From JBLNDJ01 sp050261515 (lineage in GTDB: Bacteria > Acidobacteriota > Terriglobia > Bryobacterales > Bryobacteraceae), in NCBI GenBank assembly GCA_050261515.1, contig JBLNDJ010000040.1, positions 62,001 to 126,000 of the forward strand: a stretch of DNA of 64,000 nt, in the 5' to 3' direction. The notes under the pieces are model-generated. The model searched no databases and was not told the DNA's origin. It worked only from the letters and a program-made list of their open reading frames with translations. Shown here piece by piece: positions 43,760 through 52,491 of this stretch; position 1 is the stretch's first letter; every line of letters starts with the position of its first letter. The position numbers and the translations under genes are program-made.

Positions 43760-45391
43760 ATGCCGACCGCTTCCGGCTTCAACATGGATTTGTTCCTCTC
43801 GACGCTGGCCCTGATCGGGGCCGTGATCGTCACCTCGGCGCTGCTGTCCGGCCTGGTCCAGAAGACCGGACTGCCCCAGGTGGCCATTTTCCTCACCATT
43901 GGCGCGCTGATCGGGCCGGCGGGTTTGAATTTCATGAACGCCGAGCTGCGCTCGCCGATTCTCGAGGTTGTCGGCACGCTCAGCCTGGTGCTGGTGCTGT
44001 TCACCGACGCGGTGTCGCTCAACCTGGCCGAAGTGCGAAAGAACAAGCTGCTGTCGGTGCTGGTGGTGGGGCCGGGGACGCTGGTCACCGCGCTGCTGAT
44101 CGCGCTGGTCGCCTGGAAGCTGCTCGGGCTGGGGCCGGTGCAGTCGATGATCCTTGGCGCGGTGCTCGCTTCGACCGACCCCGTGCTGCTGCGAGGCCTG
44201 TTGGGCAGGCAGGGCCTGGACGGGGATGTCCGCCAGGCGCTGCGCCTTGAAAGCGGACTCAACGACGCGGTGCTGCTGCCGCTGGTGCTCGTGGGCATCA
44301 CGATTCTGACCGAGGGGCACGCGCTCGCGGCGATGGATTGGGTGCACCTGGGCCTGGACATTCTGGTGCTGAGCCCGGCCGCGGGCGTGATCATCGCGCT
44401 CGCGGGAATCGGCATGCTGGAACTGGTGCGGCGGCGCGCCGGCGTGCGGCGCGACTACGAATCGATCTACTCGCTCGGACTCGCGTTCGCCGCGTACGCC
44501 GCCGCCGAATCGGTGCACGGCTCGGGGTATCTGGCGGCGTTCGCGGCCGGGCTGACCATCTCGGCGCTCGACGTGGAGCTGTGCGACTGCTTCCTCGAAT
44601 ACGGCGAGACGACGGCCGAGATGGCGCTCATGTTCACGTTCGTGCTGTTCGGGACATCGGTCATCTGGACCGGGCTCGGGATCCTCGGCCCGGCGACGCT
44701 GCTGTTCACGCTGCTCGTGTTCGCGGCGCGGCCTGCGGCGTTCCTGCCCGCGCTGCTGCCTGTGAAGATGCGCTGGAAAGAACGATGGCTAATCGCCTGG
44801 TCCGGCCCGCGCGCTCTAAGTTCGCTGCTGCTGGCGCTGCTGCCGGTGTTCGCCGGAGCGCCGGACAGCGAACGCCTGATGACAATCTGCTGCCTGGTAG
44901 TGCTGTTCTCGGTGCTGCTGCACGGCTTGAGCCCGATGGTGCTGGTGAAAAGCGAGGCGCAGCCGCCGGGCCCGAAGGCGCTGCCTGTGATCCAGTCGCC
45001 GCCGGCCGAAGCGGCGGCAGACCCGCCCGAACCGTCCAGTTCCGAATTCATCACCATCGAAGAGGTGAAGGCGGCAAAGCCGATCATTGTGGACGCGCGC
45101 AGCGACCGCAGCTACGACGAAAGCGTCGAGGGCATCCCGGGCGCGGTGCGGCTCAATCCGAACAACGCGGTGACCTCAGCCCGCGAGCACGGCATCCCGC
45201 AGGACGCGGTCCTGGCCGTGCTCTGTGCTTGACCGAACGAAGCCACAAGCGCCCGTGTGGCGCGAGAACTCAGGCAGGCCGGATGGAAAAATGCGCGCGC
45301 GCTGGTGGGCGGCTGGAACGCCTGGGTCGCCGCGGGACTTCCCCATGAGCCGCGTGCAGAAAAGGGGACAGACGCCTTTTCTGAAGGCTGA
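43760..45391 (+). CDS. Cation/proton antiporter-rhodanese fusion with in-frame UGA
   Basis: Residues 1-400 are a 12-helix antiporter of the CPA family (NhaP-like): LASTDPVLLRGLLG, LESGLNDAVLLPLVLVG and an Arg/Lys-rich C-terminal loop. Residues about 430-543 form a rhodanese domain: EEVKAAKPIIVDARSDRSYDESV, then IPQDAVLAVLCA, then a UGA at 45230-45232, then PNEATSARVARELRQAG and GGWNAWVAAGLPHEPR, ending at TGA 45389. Without readthrough the protein is 490 aa. The UGA replaces the cysteine expected in the CPNE motif of such rhodaneses. If it is selenocysteine the chain is 543 aa. The last about 12 codons come from a palindromic repeat. SD GGAGG is at 43748. Fused transport and sulfurtransfer roles suggest redox or sulfur control of ion flux (inference). 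Confidence 0.75.
45242..45261 (+). promoter_or_regulatory. SECIS-like hairpin after the in-frame UGA
   Basis: GCCACA (45242-45247) and TGTGGC (45256-45261) form a perfect 6-bp stem with loop AGCGCCCG. The loop begins 16 nt after the UGA and has G at its second position, as the bacterial SECIS pattern known to me requires. The hairpin is inside the coding frame, as in true bacterial selenoprotein mRNAs. Confidence 0.4.
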
Positions 45392-45413
45392 AAAAGGGGT
45401 CTGTCCCCTTTTC
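45359..45413. repeat. Second copy of the birA-type palindromic repeat
   Basis: Arms at 45359-45381 and 45390-45413 share the core AAAGGGGACAGACGCC; the right arm carries a GGGG for GGCG change. It lies at the 3' end of the antiporter-rhodanese frame, giving the last about 12 codons, and finishes 3 bp before the ssrA -10 box. It may also terminate the upstream operon. Confidence 0.8.
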
Positions 45414-45416
45414 GGT

Positions 45417-45422
45417 TATAAT
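45417..45422 (+). promoter_or_regulatory. -10 box of ssrA
   Basis: A perfect TATAAT 10 bp before the 5' end of tmRNA. No TTGACA-like -35 is present 17 bp upstream; that place is taken by the palindromic repeat. Confidence 0.6.
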
Positions 45423-45432
45423 GAATGGTGAA

Positions 45433-45786
45433 GGGGGCGTAACGGATTCGACGGGATTGATTTTGTTGTTTAGAGGCGTGCCGGGTTCCGAGCTCCCGTA
45501 AAACGATCGGAAACCAAAAACTGCCAATACGCAGTTTGCATACGCTGCCTAATTAATTAGGCGGCCGCTCCAACCGGTGCTCCCGTAGCCGGCCAGTGAG
45601 CGTCATTTCGCGGGATAGGTGAAAGGGCCCCGGTCCGAGGCTCCGATCCGAGATCAATCGGACTAGGCGGCTGCCGGGCTTGCCGGTTCCCACGGCAGCG
45701 GCCGAAGCTACTTGAACCAGGCTACGCACGTAGGCTCCGGCAGCAGGCTTTCTCGGACGCGGGTTCAACTCCCGCCGCCTCCACCA
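45433..45786 (+). ncRNA. ssrA: Transfer-messenger RNA
   Basis: A 354-nt tmRNA that rescues stalled ribosomes. The 5' end GGGGGCGTAACGGATTCGAC and the 3' end with GGTTCAACTCCCG (T arm) and encoded CCA pair as the acceptor stem (45433-45439 with CGCCTCC, one G-U). The tag frame runs 45523-45549 and ends TAA at 45550: GCC AAT ACG CAG TTT GCA TAC GCT GCC, i.e. ANTQFAYAA, ending in the usual protease-recognised AA. The multiple pseudoknot region follows (GC-rich alternating stems). It is a one-piece tmRNA, preceded by a perfect TATAAT. Confidence 0.97.
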
Positions 45787-45832
45787 ACCTTCCAGACCCG
45801 CGGCCGGCGTCCCCAGGGTACAATGCGAGTCC

Positions 45833-48121
45833 ATGGTCAAGACCGTAACGTGCCTGATCCTGCTGCTGTGCGCGGCCGCTGCCGCCCCGCCCGCTGATGA
45901 ATCCTGGGACGCGAAGTGGATTACCGCGAGCGGCGCGGCTCCCTACGACTTCGGCGTCGTTCACTTCCGCAAGACCATTGAACTCGCGCAGAAGCCCGCG
46001 CGGTTCGTCGTGCACGTTTCGGCGGACAATCGCTTCCGCCTTTACGTGAACGGCGAGTTCGCCGTCGCCGGACCCGCGCAGGGCGATCTGCGGAACTGGC
46101 GCTACGAGACGATCGACATCGCGCCGCACATGAAAGCCGGCGCGAACACGCTGGCCGCGGTCGTATGGAACGGCGGCGAGTACAGGCCGATGGCGCAGAT
46201 CTCGCACCGTACCGGGTTCGTTTTGGCGGCCGACGGCGCGGCGGAGAAAGCCGCCAACAGCGACGCTTCGTGGAAGTCGATCTGCGACCGCGCGTACCAG
46301 CCGGTCGTGTATCGCGACAACGATGAGCGGCTCGGCTGGCAATACTACGTCGCGGGCGCGACCGAGCGCGTGGATGCGAAGCTTTACCCGTGGGGTTGGG
46401 AAAAGCCCGGCTTCGATGATTCCGCGTGGCAGGCTTCGATCGTGCTCGATGCCGCGGCGCCCGCCGGCGTCGAGAGCCACCAGAAGTGGCAGCTTGTGCC
46501 GAGTCCCGTGCCGCCGCTGTTCGAGAAGTTCGAGCCGTCGCGCGGGGCGGAGGCGATCCGCGGCGTCGAGGTGCCCGCGCATACGAAGGCCAGCTTCCGC
46601 ATCGATCACGGCATGGTGACCACCGGGTATCCGACGCTCACCGTGAGCGGCGGCGCGGGCAGCGAGGTCCGCATCACCTACGCCGAGGCACTCTACGATG
46701 CCAGGCGCAACAAGGGGAATCGCGACGAGTTCGAAGGCAAGCGCGTCACCGGCGTGAGCGACATTTTTCTCCCCGATGGCGGGCAAGGGCGCGAGTTCCG
46801 CCCGCTGTGGGTGCGCAGCTTCCGATTTGTGCAGCTCGACATTACGACGAGCGGCGAGCCGCTGCGGCTCGGCGAGTTCCGCCACTATCTGACCGGCTCG
46901 CCCGTCGAGCGCGCGGCGGTGTTCGAGAGCGGCAACGCCGATCTTCAGAAAATATGGGAGACCAGTTGGCGTACGGCAGCGCTCGGCGCGCAGGACGTGC
47001 TGGTGAGCGATCTCGCGTGGGAGCGGATTCCCTACGTCGGCGATGCGCAGATCCACGCGCTCGCCTGGCTCGCCACGACCGGCGACGACCGGCTGGTGAA
47101 GCAGACGCTCGAGCAGGTGGACGCCTCGCGCGCGCCGTTCGGCCTCACTCAGAGCCGCTACCCGGCGGAGCTAGAGCAGTACACGCCGCTCTACTCGCTG
47201 GTGTGGGTCAACATGGTCCACGATTTCTGGATGCACGGCGGCTCGGACAATTACATACGGCAGTTCCTTCCCGGCATCGCGCAAGTGCTCGGCTGGTACG
47301 AGCGGCAGGTGAACGAGGAGGGGATGATCGGCCCGCTGTTCCATCTGGATTTCATCGACTCGGGGTACGACCGGCGCCGGCTAGCGGGCGCGAAGAGCGA
47401 TGCGATCCACACGCTCTACTTCGCGTGGGCGCTCGGCAATGCGGCTGACATTTTCGACCGTCTCGGCCCGAAGTGCGAGGCTGAGCGGTATCGCGCGCTG
47501 TCTGCCGGGTTGAAACGCCGCGCGCGCGCCGCCTTCTACGACGCCGGACGCGGCCTGTTCGCCGATACCGCCGCGAAGACCGCTTTCAGCCAGCACGCGA
47601 ACATCCTCGCGGTGCTTTCCGGCGCCGTGCCCGCCGACGGGCAGCGGGCGCTGCTCGAGCGGTCGATGAAGGAGGGCGATCCGCTTCAGCTCTACTTCCG
47701 GTTCTTCCTCGGCCGCGCGCTCCGCAAGACCGGGCTCAGCGATCGCTACATCGAGCAGCTTGAACCTTGGCGGGAAATGATCGCCAGGGGTATGACGACG
47801 TTCGGCGAGCAGGCCGGGGAACCGCGCAGCGAGTGCCATCCCTGGAGCGCGAGCCCGAGCTACGAGTTGCTCGCGACGGTCGCGGGCATCGAGCCGGCAT
47901 CGCCGGGATTCCGGACCGTGCGAATTGCGCCGGCGCTCGGCCCGCTCAAGCGCGTGCACGCGAAGTATCCGCACCCGCTCGGCGCGATCGAAGTCGCCTG
48001 CGAGCGGCAGGGCGCCAGGGGGTTGAAGGCGCGAATCGCGCTGCCGCCGGGGCTGAAGGGAACGTTCGTCTTCAACGGGCAGACGCGCGAGATATCCGGC
48101 GAGCAGGAACTGAGCTTCTGA
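45833..48121 (+). CDS. Secreted GH78 alpha-L-rhamnosidase
   Basis: A 762-aa exported glycosidase that removes terminal alpha-L-rhamnose from plant glycans or glycosides. The signal peptide is KTVTCLILLLCAAAAAPP. N-terminal beta domains (VHVSADNRFRLYVNGEFAVAGP; DHGMVTTGYPTLTVSGGAGSEVRITYAEAL) are those of GH78 (Bac_rhamnosid_N and the concanavalin-like domain). The (alpha/alpha)6 catalytic barrel includes SDLAWERIPYVGDAQIHALAW with the putative acid Glu, and the tail has RTVRIAPALGPLKRVHAKYPHPLG. It opens the glycan locus, lying 46 bp after ssrA. Confidence 0.92.
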   Translation: MVKTVTCLILLLCAAAAAPPADESWDAKWITASGAAPYDFGVVHFRKTIELAQKPARFVVHVSADNRFRLYVNGEFAVAGPAQGDLRNWRYETIDIAPHMKAGANTLAAVVWNGGEYRPMAQISHRTGFVLAADGAAEKAANSDASWKSICDRAYQPVVYRDNDERLGWQYYVAGATERVDAKLYPWGWEKPGFDDSAWQASIVLDAAAPAGVESHQKWQLVPSPVPPLFEKFEPSRGAEAIRGVEVPAHTKASFRIDHGMVTTGYPTLTVSGGAGSEVRITYAEALYDARRNKGNRDEFEGKRVTGVSDIFLPDGGQGREFRPLWVRSFRFVQLDITTSGEPLRLGEFRHYLTGSPVERAAVFESGNADLQKIWETSWRTAALGAQDVLVSDLAWERIPYVGDAQIHALAWLATTGDDRLVKQTLEQVDASRAPFGLTQSRYPAELEQYTPLYSLVWVNMVHDFWMHGGSDNYIRQFLPGIAQVLGWYERQVNEEGMIGPLFHLDFIDSGYDRRRLAGAKSDAIHTLYFAWALGNAADIFDRLGPKCEAERYRALSAGLKRRARAAFYDAGRGLFADTAAKTAFSQHANILAVLSGAVPADGQRALLERSMKEGDPLQLYFRFFLGRALRKTGLSDRYIEQLEPWREMIARGMTTFGEQAGEPRSECHPWSASPSYELLATVAGIEPASPGFRTVRIAPALGPLKRVHAKYPHPLGAIEVACERQGARGLKARIALPPGLKGTFVFNGQTREISGEQELSF

Positions 48122-48206
48122 CAAAGCTCTTTTGGGGAGGGCGGGCCCGCGACCGGAGGATGAACCCTTCGCGTCAGTTAACCGCCCATATGGCGGAGGC
48201 GCGCGA

Positions 48207-48497
48207 TTACCGCGCCGGCTCTTCGTTGCCGATGTCCCACATCGCCTCGAGGTCGTGGCGGCTGTAGGCGCGGAAGGCGATCAGCGTGTTGGTCGATTCG
48301 ATGCCCGATATCTTCTGGACATGTCCAGCAACAAGTTCTTCGAGTTCGGTGTGCTGGCGGACGCGGGCGATGGCGACCAGGTCGAAGGGGCCCGCCACCG
48401 AGTATGCTTCTGTAATTCCCGGCAGTGCGATGAGCGCCTGCGCCACTTCGCCGACTCTTCCCTGTTCGGCGTTGATAAGGATGATCGCTGAAATCAT
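48207..48497 (-). CDS. Stand-alone Lrp/AsnC ligand-binding (RAM) domain protein
   Basis: A 96-aa protein consisting only of the alpha/beta RAM fold of Lrp/AsnC regulators: ISAIILINAEQGRVGEVAQAL, then VAGPFDLVAIARVRQHTELEELV, and IEST(N)TLIAF. The N-terminal helix-turn-helix is missing. Such proteins assemble rings that bind amino acids and modulate DNA-binding partners. It is divergent from the TonB receptor gene across a 174-bp region with repeated half-sites. Partner unknown. Confidence 0.9.
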   Translation of the reverse strand: MISAIILINAEQGRVGEVAQALIALPGITEAYSVAGPFDLVAIARVRQHTELEELVAGHVQKISGIESTNTLIAFRAYSRHDLEAMWDIGNEEPAR

Positions 48498-48560
48498 AGG
48501 TCTCCGTTAATTCATAGCACCTCGCGGCTTTTTCTGCATTCGCATACTTTCCGCAAGCAA

Positions 48561-48609
48561 GCGTAAAGCGGTGACCCGCCCTTACGCGTTAGGTAACGCC
48601 TTCTAACGC
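48561..48609. promoter_or_regulatory. Cluster of palindromic half-sites upstream of the TonB receptor
   Basis: GCGTTA-GG-TAACGC (48586-48599) is a perfect 6-bp inverted repeat; a third TAACGC follows (48604-48609), and GCGTAA (48561) pairs with TTACGC (48582-48587). The sites lie 65-110 bp before the receptor ATG, a usual operator position. The cognate protein is unknown. Confidence 0.35.
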
Positions 48610-48671
48610 CCTTATTTTCTTCGGCCCCTCTAACATACCTTTCTCGCGCCAACCAAAAGCAAGGAGAATGA

Positions 48672-51600
48672 ATGAAAGTTAGTCCGCAGGTGCTTTCTAG
48701 TTGTTTCCGCGGATTGGGGCTTGCATTGCTATTGCTCGCCCTGGTGGCCGTTCCCGCCTTCCCACAGGCGACCAATGGCAGCGTCCGCGGTACAGTTCAA
48801 GATCAAACCAAGGCCGTGATTCCCGGCGCCAACGTTACGCTGACGAACACTGCCACCAACATCCAGTTCAAGACCACGACCAACAACGTCGGAATCTACG
48901 TGTTTCCGGCGGTCCCCGCCGGACCGTACAAGCTGGCGGCCGAATTCAGCGGCATGGCCCCGTTCGAGGGCGCGCTGACGGTTCGCGTGGCGGAATCGGC
49001 GACGGTCGATGTGGTTCTCAGCACGGCAACGACCACCACCTCGATCACGGTTCAGGACGTGACGCCGCTGGTGACCGCCGACAGCCAGTCTCTCGGCCAT
49101 GTGCTGGAGCGCACACGCATCGAGCAGTTGCCGATCAACGGACGCAACGTGATGAACCTGCTGGCCACGGTTCCCGGCATGACGTCGGACGCCAACGGCG
49201 CCTGGCGCGTGTACGGAACCCGCGTCGGGACGTTCGACGTCGTCCTCGACGGCGCGGCTCTGACCGACCAGTTGTACGGCAGCGGTTCGATGACCCGCAT
49301 GCCCAGCCTGGACTCCATTCAGGAGTTCCACGTCGAGAACAACGCGGCTTCGGCGAAATACCAGCGCCAGGGTAATATCGTGCTGAGCACCAAGAGCGGC
49401 ACGAACGACATCCACGGGACGGCATACGAGACCAACCGCGACTACGGCTACGGCCAGGCGCGCGCCCGCGACAACTTCTCCAACAAGCCGGCCAAGTACA
49501 TCCGGAACGAGTTTGGCGCAACCGTGGGCGGCCCGGTGTGGATCCCGAAGGTCTACAACGGCAAGAACAAGACCTTCTTCTTCTTCAATTATGAAGGCTA
49601 CAAGACCCGCCAGGGCCCGTACAACAACTACCGCGTTCCCACCGTTGCCATGAAGAACGGAGACTTCTCGGGCTTGACGGATTCGGTCGGGACGCCGCAG
49701 ATCCTCTACGATCCCCTTTCGACCCAAGCGGACGGCTCGCGCATTCCGTTCAGCTATAACGGCAAGCTGAATGCCATCGACCCCTCCCGCATCAGCCCCG
49801 TGGCGAAGTACATCTACAGCGTGCTTCCGGATCCCACCAACTCCGCCAATCCGCTGATGGCCACCAACTTCAACGCCGCGGCGCCGATCATCGAAAACCA
49901 GTACACCTGGGGCGCGAAGTTCGACCACCGGTTCTCCGACAAGGACCTGGTCTACGGCCGCATCACGAAGTCGATGGCATCGAGCTACCGCCCGGCCTCG
50001 GCTGGCGTTCCGACGCTCGGCGGGTTCGGCAACTCCAACACCCGAACCTACCCGAACGAGAGCCTGTCGTTCGACTGGACCCGCTCGTTCACCCCGACCT
50101 TCTTCAACGACTTCATGTTCAGCGCGAGCCGTACGGTGACGACGCAGTTCTCGGGCGACTTCACCCGGTACTACTCGACGGAACTGGGCCTGCCCAACCC
50201 GGGCCACCAGCCCGGCTACCCGGTCATCAACAACATCGGCGTTGGCACGGGCAACGGCAACTACTTCCAGCCCGCGAACTGGAACATGCAGTACTTCAAC
50301 TACTTCATCATGGAAGACAACGCGACCAAGTTGAAGGGCAAGCATGAGTTCCAGTTCGGCTTCCACTTCCGTTACGACCAGTTGACCTACATGCCGCAGC
50401 AGCAGCGCACGGCCGGCGCCGTGACCTTCGTCCCGGTCACCACAGCGCTTTACGATCCCTCGCGCAGCACCCCGAACCAGCGCAGGGCCGTGCCGAACAC
50501 GGGCAACGTGGCCGGCGCGTTCTACCTGGGCTATGCCAACTACGAAGTCCGGCAGTCCAAAGGCAAGTACTACATGCATCAGAACGAAGATGCCCTGTAC
50601 TTCCAGGACACCTTCCGCGTGACGCCTCGCCTGACCCTGAACCTGGGCGTGCGCTGGCAGTTCAGCCCGTATCCGAACGACAAGTACTACATCATGTCGG
50701 CATTCGATACCAGCGACATGTCGGTGGTTCTTGGCAACTCGCTCGATACGTTCTACAAGGTCGGCGCGGCCAATCCGGCGCTGATCAAGACCATGGAAGG
50801 CTACGGCGTGAAGTTCAAGACGTATAAGGAAGCCGGGCTGCCGCAGAAACTGGTCTACGACAACTGGCACGACATCGGGCCGCGCCTGGGCTTCGCGTAT
50901 CGCGCGCTCGAGGGGCGCAAGTCTTTCGTGCTCCGCGGCGGCTACGCCCTGAGCTACAACCTGATCCCGATTTACGGCTGGAACGACCGCATGCGCATGA
51001 ACATGCCGTTCTTCGGCCAGTATCAGAACTACACCCTTACCGATTCGGCGACCTCTCCGGACGGCATCAACAACTGGGGCCTGGTCAACATTCCGACGAT
51101 CGTCGCGGGCCAGAACAGCGCCGACGCCGTGACGTTCGACCGTCCGCTCGGTATCTACCCCGGTTCCGACTCCTTGCAGATCGCCTGGTTCGATCCGCAC
51201 CAGCCGACCTCGCGGGTGCACGACTGGAACCTGACGGCTGAGAAGGAACTCATGGCCGACACCGTCCTGAAGGTGAGCTATGTGGGCAACCACGCCACTC
51301 ACCAGGACAGCTATGACGACCTGAACCAGATGATGCCGGACTACACCTGGGTAGCGACGACCGGGACCATGCCGCTTTCCGGCTCGGACTACTACACGAA
51401 GACCCGGCCGTACGGAACGAACAGCCCTTACGCCAACCTCCAGCTTTACGGCAAGAACGGCTGGGGCTGGTCGAACGGCATCACCGCTGAAGTCGAGCGG
51501 CGCTTCGCCAAAGGCTACGGCTACCAGTTCATGTACATGATGATGAACACCAACAAGGCCGCCTCCCACGGCTGGTACGGCGACTCTCAGCTTTCGCCGG

Positions 51601-52433
51601 TGTCGTCGTTCCTGCCGGGCACGGTCCCGACCGACCATCATGAGCGCATGCGGCTGTTGCAGTACATGCGCGACACCACGATTCCGCAGCACGAGATTCG
51701 CGGCAACTTCATCGTGGATCTTCCCTTTGGCAAGGGCAAGCCGGTTCTGCGCAACGCCAACTCGATCGTCAACGGGATCGTGGGCGGCTGGCAGGTCACC
51801 GGTATGGGCCGCTGGAAGACGAACTGGTTCTCACTGCCGACCACGAACTGGCCGACGGGGACGCCGTTCGAATACTACGGCCACAAGTATCCGATTCAGG
51901 ACTGCCGCAGCGGCCAGTGCCGCCCGGGCTACCTGATGTGGAACGGCTACATTCCGGCGCACCAGATCAACAGCGTGGATGCGAACGGGAAACCGAACGG
52001 CGTGATGGGCGTGCCTGCCAACTACCAGGCCTCCTACGCGCCGCTGTGGCCGTATCCGGCCAACTACCGCAGCCTGAACGCGGGCAACGACCCGAACTAC
52101 GGCTACTACGGCAGCAACACCGTCTGGCTGCCGGTGAGCGACGACACCAAGCCGTATGAGATCGGCCAGGACGGCAACACGATGGGAAGCCCGCTGTCTC
52201 CCTGGATCAACCAGGCCGTGCTGGCTCCCTCCAACTGGACCATCGACTCCTCGCTGTTCAAGAGCTTCAACATGGGCACCGAGCGGGTCAAGCTGCGTGT
52301 TCAGTTGGATTTCTTCAACGTGCTGAACGTGCCCGGCAATCCGTGGGGCGCGGGCGCCGACGGCATCGTGTCCACCTACTCGGGCGCGAACACGCCGCGT
52401 ATGATGCAGGCGTCGGCACGCTTGAGCTGGTAA
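48672..52433 (+). CDS. Oar-like TonB-dependent outer membrane receptor
   Basis: A 1,253-aa outer-membrane transporter. Signal peptide, then a carboxypeptidase-regulatory-like beta-sandwich (SVRGTVQDQTKAVIPGANVTLTNTATN ... GIYVFPAVPAGPYKLAAEF), a plug domain (LPINGRNVMNLLATVPGM; RVGTFDVVLDGAALTDQL; SIQEFHVENNAASAKYQRQGN), and a large beta-barrel ending in the aromatic SARLSW. The ATG follows AAGGAGA with ideal spacing. The Oar/CarbReg type is the dominant acidobacterial receptor family and takes up large glycan pieces or protein ligands. The neighbouring glycosidases suggest a rhamnose/uronate-containing glycan. Codon choice is strongly biased to C-ending codons, consistent with high expression. 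Confidence 0.95.
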   Translation: MKVSPQVLSSCFRGLGLALLLLALVAVPAFPQATNGSVRGTVQDQTKAVIPGANVTLTNTATNIQFKTTTNNVGIYVFPAVPAGPYKLAAEFSGMAPFEGALTVRVAESATVDVVLSTATTTTSITVQDVTPLVTADSQSLGHVLERTRIEQLPINGRNVMNLLATVPGMTSDANGAWRVYGTRVGTFDVVLDGAALTDQLYGSGSMTRMPSLDSIQEFHVENNAASAKYQRQGNIVLSTKSGTNDIHGTAYETNRDYGYGQARARDNFSNKPAKYIRNEFGATVGGPVWIPKVYNGKNKTFFFFNYEGYKTRQGPYNNYRVPTVAMKNGDFSGLTDSVGTPQILYDPLSTQADGSRIPFSYNGKLNAIDPSRISPVAKYIYSVLPDPTNSANPLMATNFNAAAPIIENQYTWGAKFDHRFSDKDLVYGRITKSMASSYRPASAGVPTLGGFGNSNTRTYPNESLSFDWTRSFTPTFFNDFMFSASRTVTTQFSGDFTRYYSTELGLPNPGHQPGYPVINNIGVGTGNGNYFQPANWNMQYFNYFIMEDNATKLKGKHEFQFGFHFRYDQLTYMPQQQRTAGAVTFVPVTTALYDPSRSTPNQRRAVPNTGNVAGAFYLGYANYEVRQSKGKYYMHQNEDALYFQDTFRVTPRLTLNLGVRWQFSPYPNDKYYIMSAFDTSDMSVVLGNSLDTFYKVGAANPALIKTMEGYGVKFKTYKEAGLPQKLVYDNWHDIGPRLGFAYRALEGRKSFVLRGGYALSYNLIPIYGWNDRMRMNMPFFGQYQNYTLTDSATSPDGINNWGLVNIPTIVAGQNSADAVTFDRPLGIYPGSDSLQIAWFDPHQPTSRVHDWNLTAEKELMADTVLKVSYVGNHATHQDSYDDLNQMMPDYTWVATTGTMPLSGSDYYTKTRPYGTNSPYANLQLYGKNGWGWSNGITAEVERRFAKGYGYQFMYMMMNTNKAASHGWYGDSQLSPVSSFLPGTVPTDHHERMRLLQYMRDTTIPQHEIRGNFIVDLPFGKGKPVLRNANSIVNGIVGGWQVTGMGRWKTNWFSLPTTNWPTGTPFEYYGHKYPIQDCRSGQCRPGYLMWNGYIPAHQINSVDANGKPNGVMGVPANYQASYAPLWPYPANYRSLNAGNDPNYGYYGSNTVWLPVSDDTKPYEIGQDGNTMGSPLSPWINQAVLAPSNWTIDSSLFKSFNMGTERVKLRVQLDFFNVLNVPGNPWGAGADGIVSTYSGANTPRMMQASARLSW

Positions 52434-52459
52434 GCTGTTAGGCTGTTAAGTTGAATTTC

Positions 52460-52488
52460 GGGGCCGCCCTTCAAAGGCGGCCCCTTTT
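52460..52488 (+). terminator. Rho-independent terminator after the TonB receptor
   Basis: GGGGCCGCC (52460-52468) and GGCGGCCCC (52476-52484) form a perfect 9-bp stem with a 7-nt loop, followed by TTTT (52485-52488). The T-run ends 3 bp before the ATG of the heparinase-like gene. Confidence 0.8.
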
Positions 52489-52491
52489 CCT

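Noticed and set aside
45225..45431. A frameshift explanation for the split rhodanese domain
   Set aside because: The same frame continues after the UGA with conserved motifs; a second frame here makes no sense, so readthrough or nonsense mutation fits better.
45730..45786. A separate tRNA gene at the 3' end of ssrA
   Set aside because: The T arm and CCA belong to the tRNA-like domain of tmRNA, pairing with the 5' end at 45433.
48729..51692. A 987-codon minus-strand frame across the TonB receptor
   Set aside because: Composition is Arg/Val/His-rich with no signal or motif, and the plus strand encodes a clear receptor.
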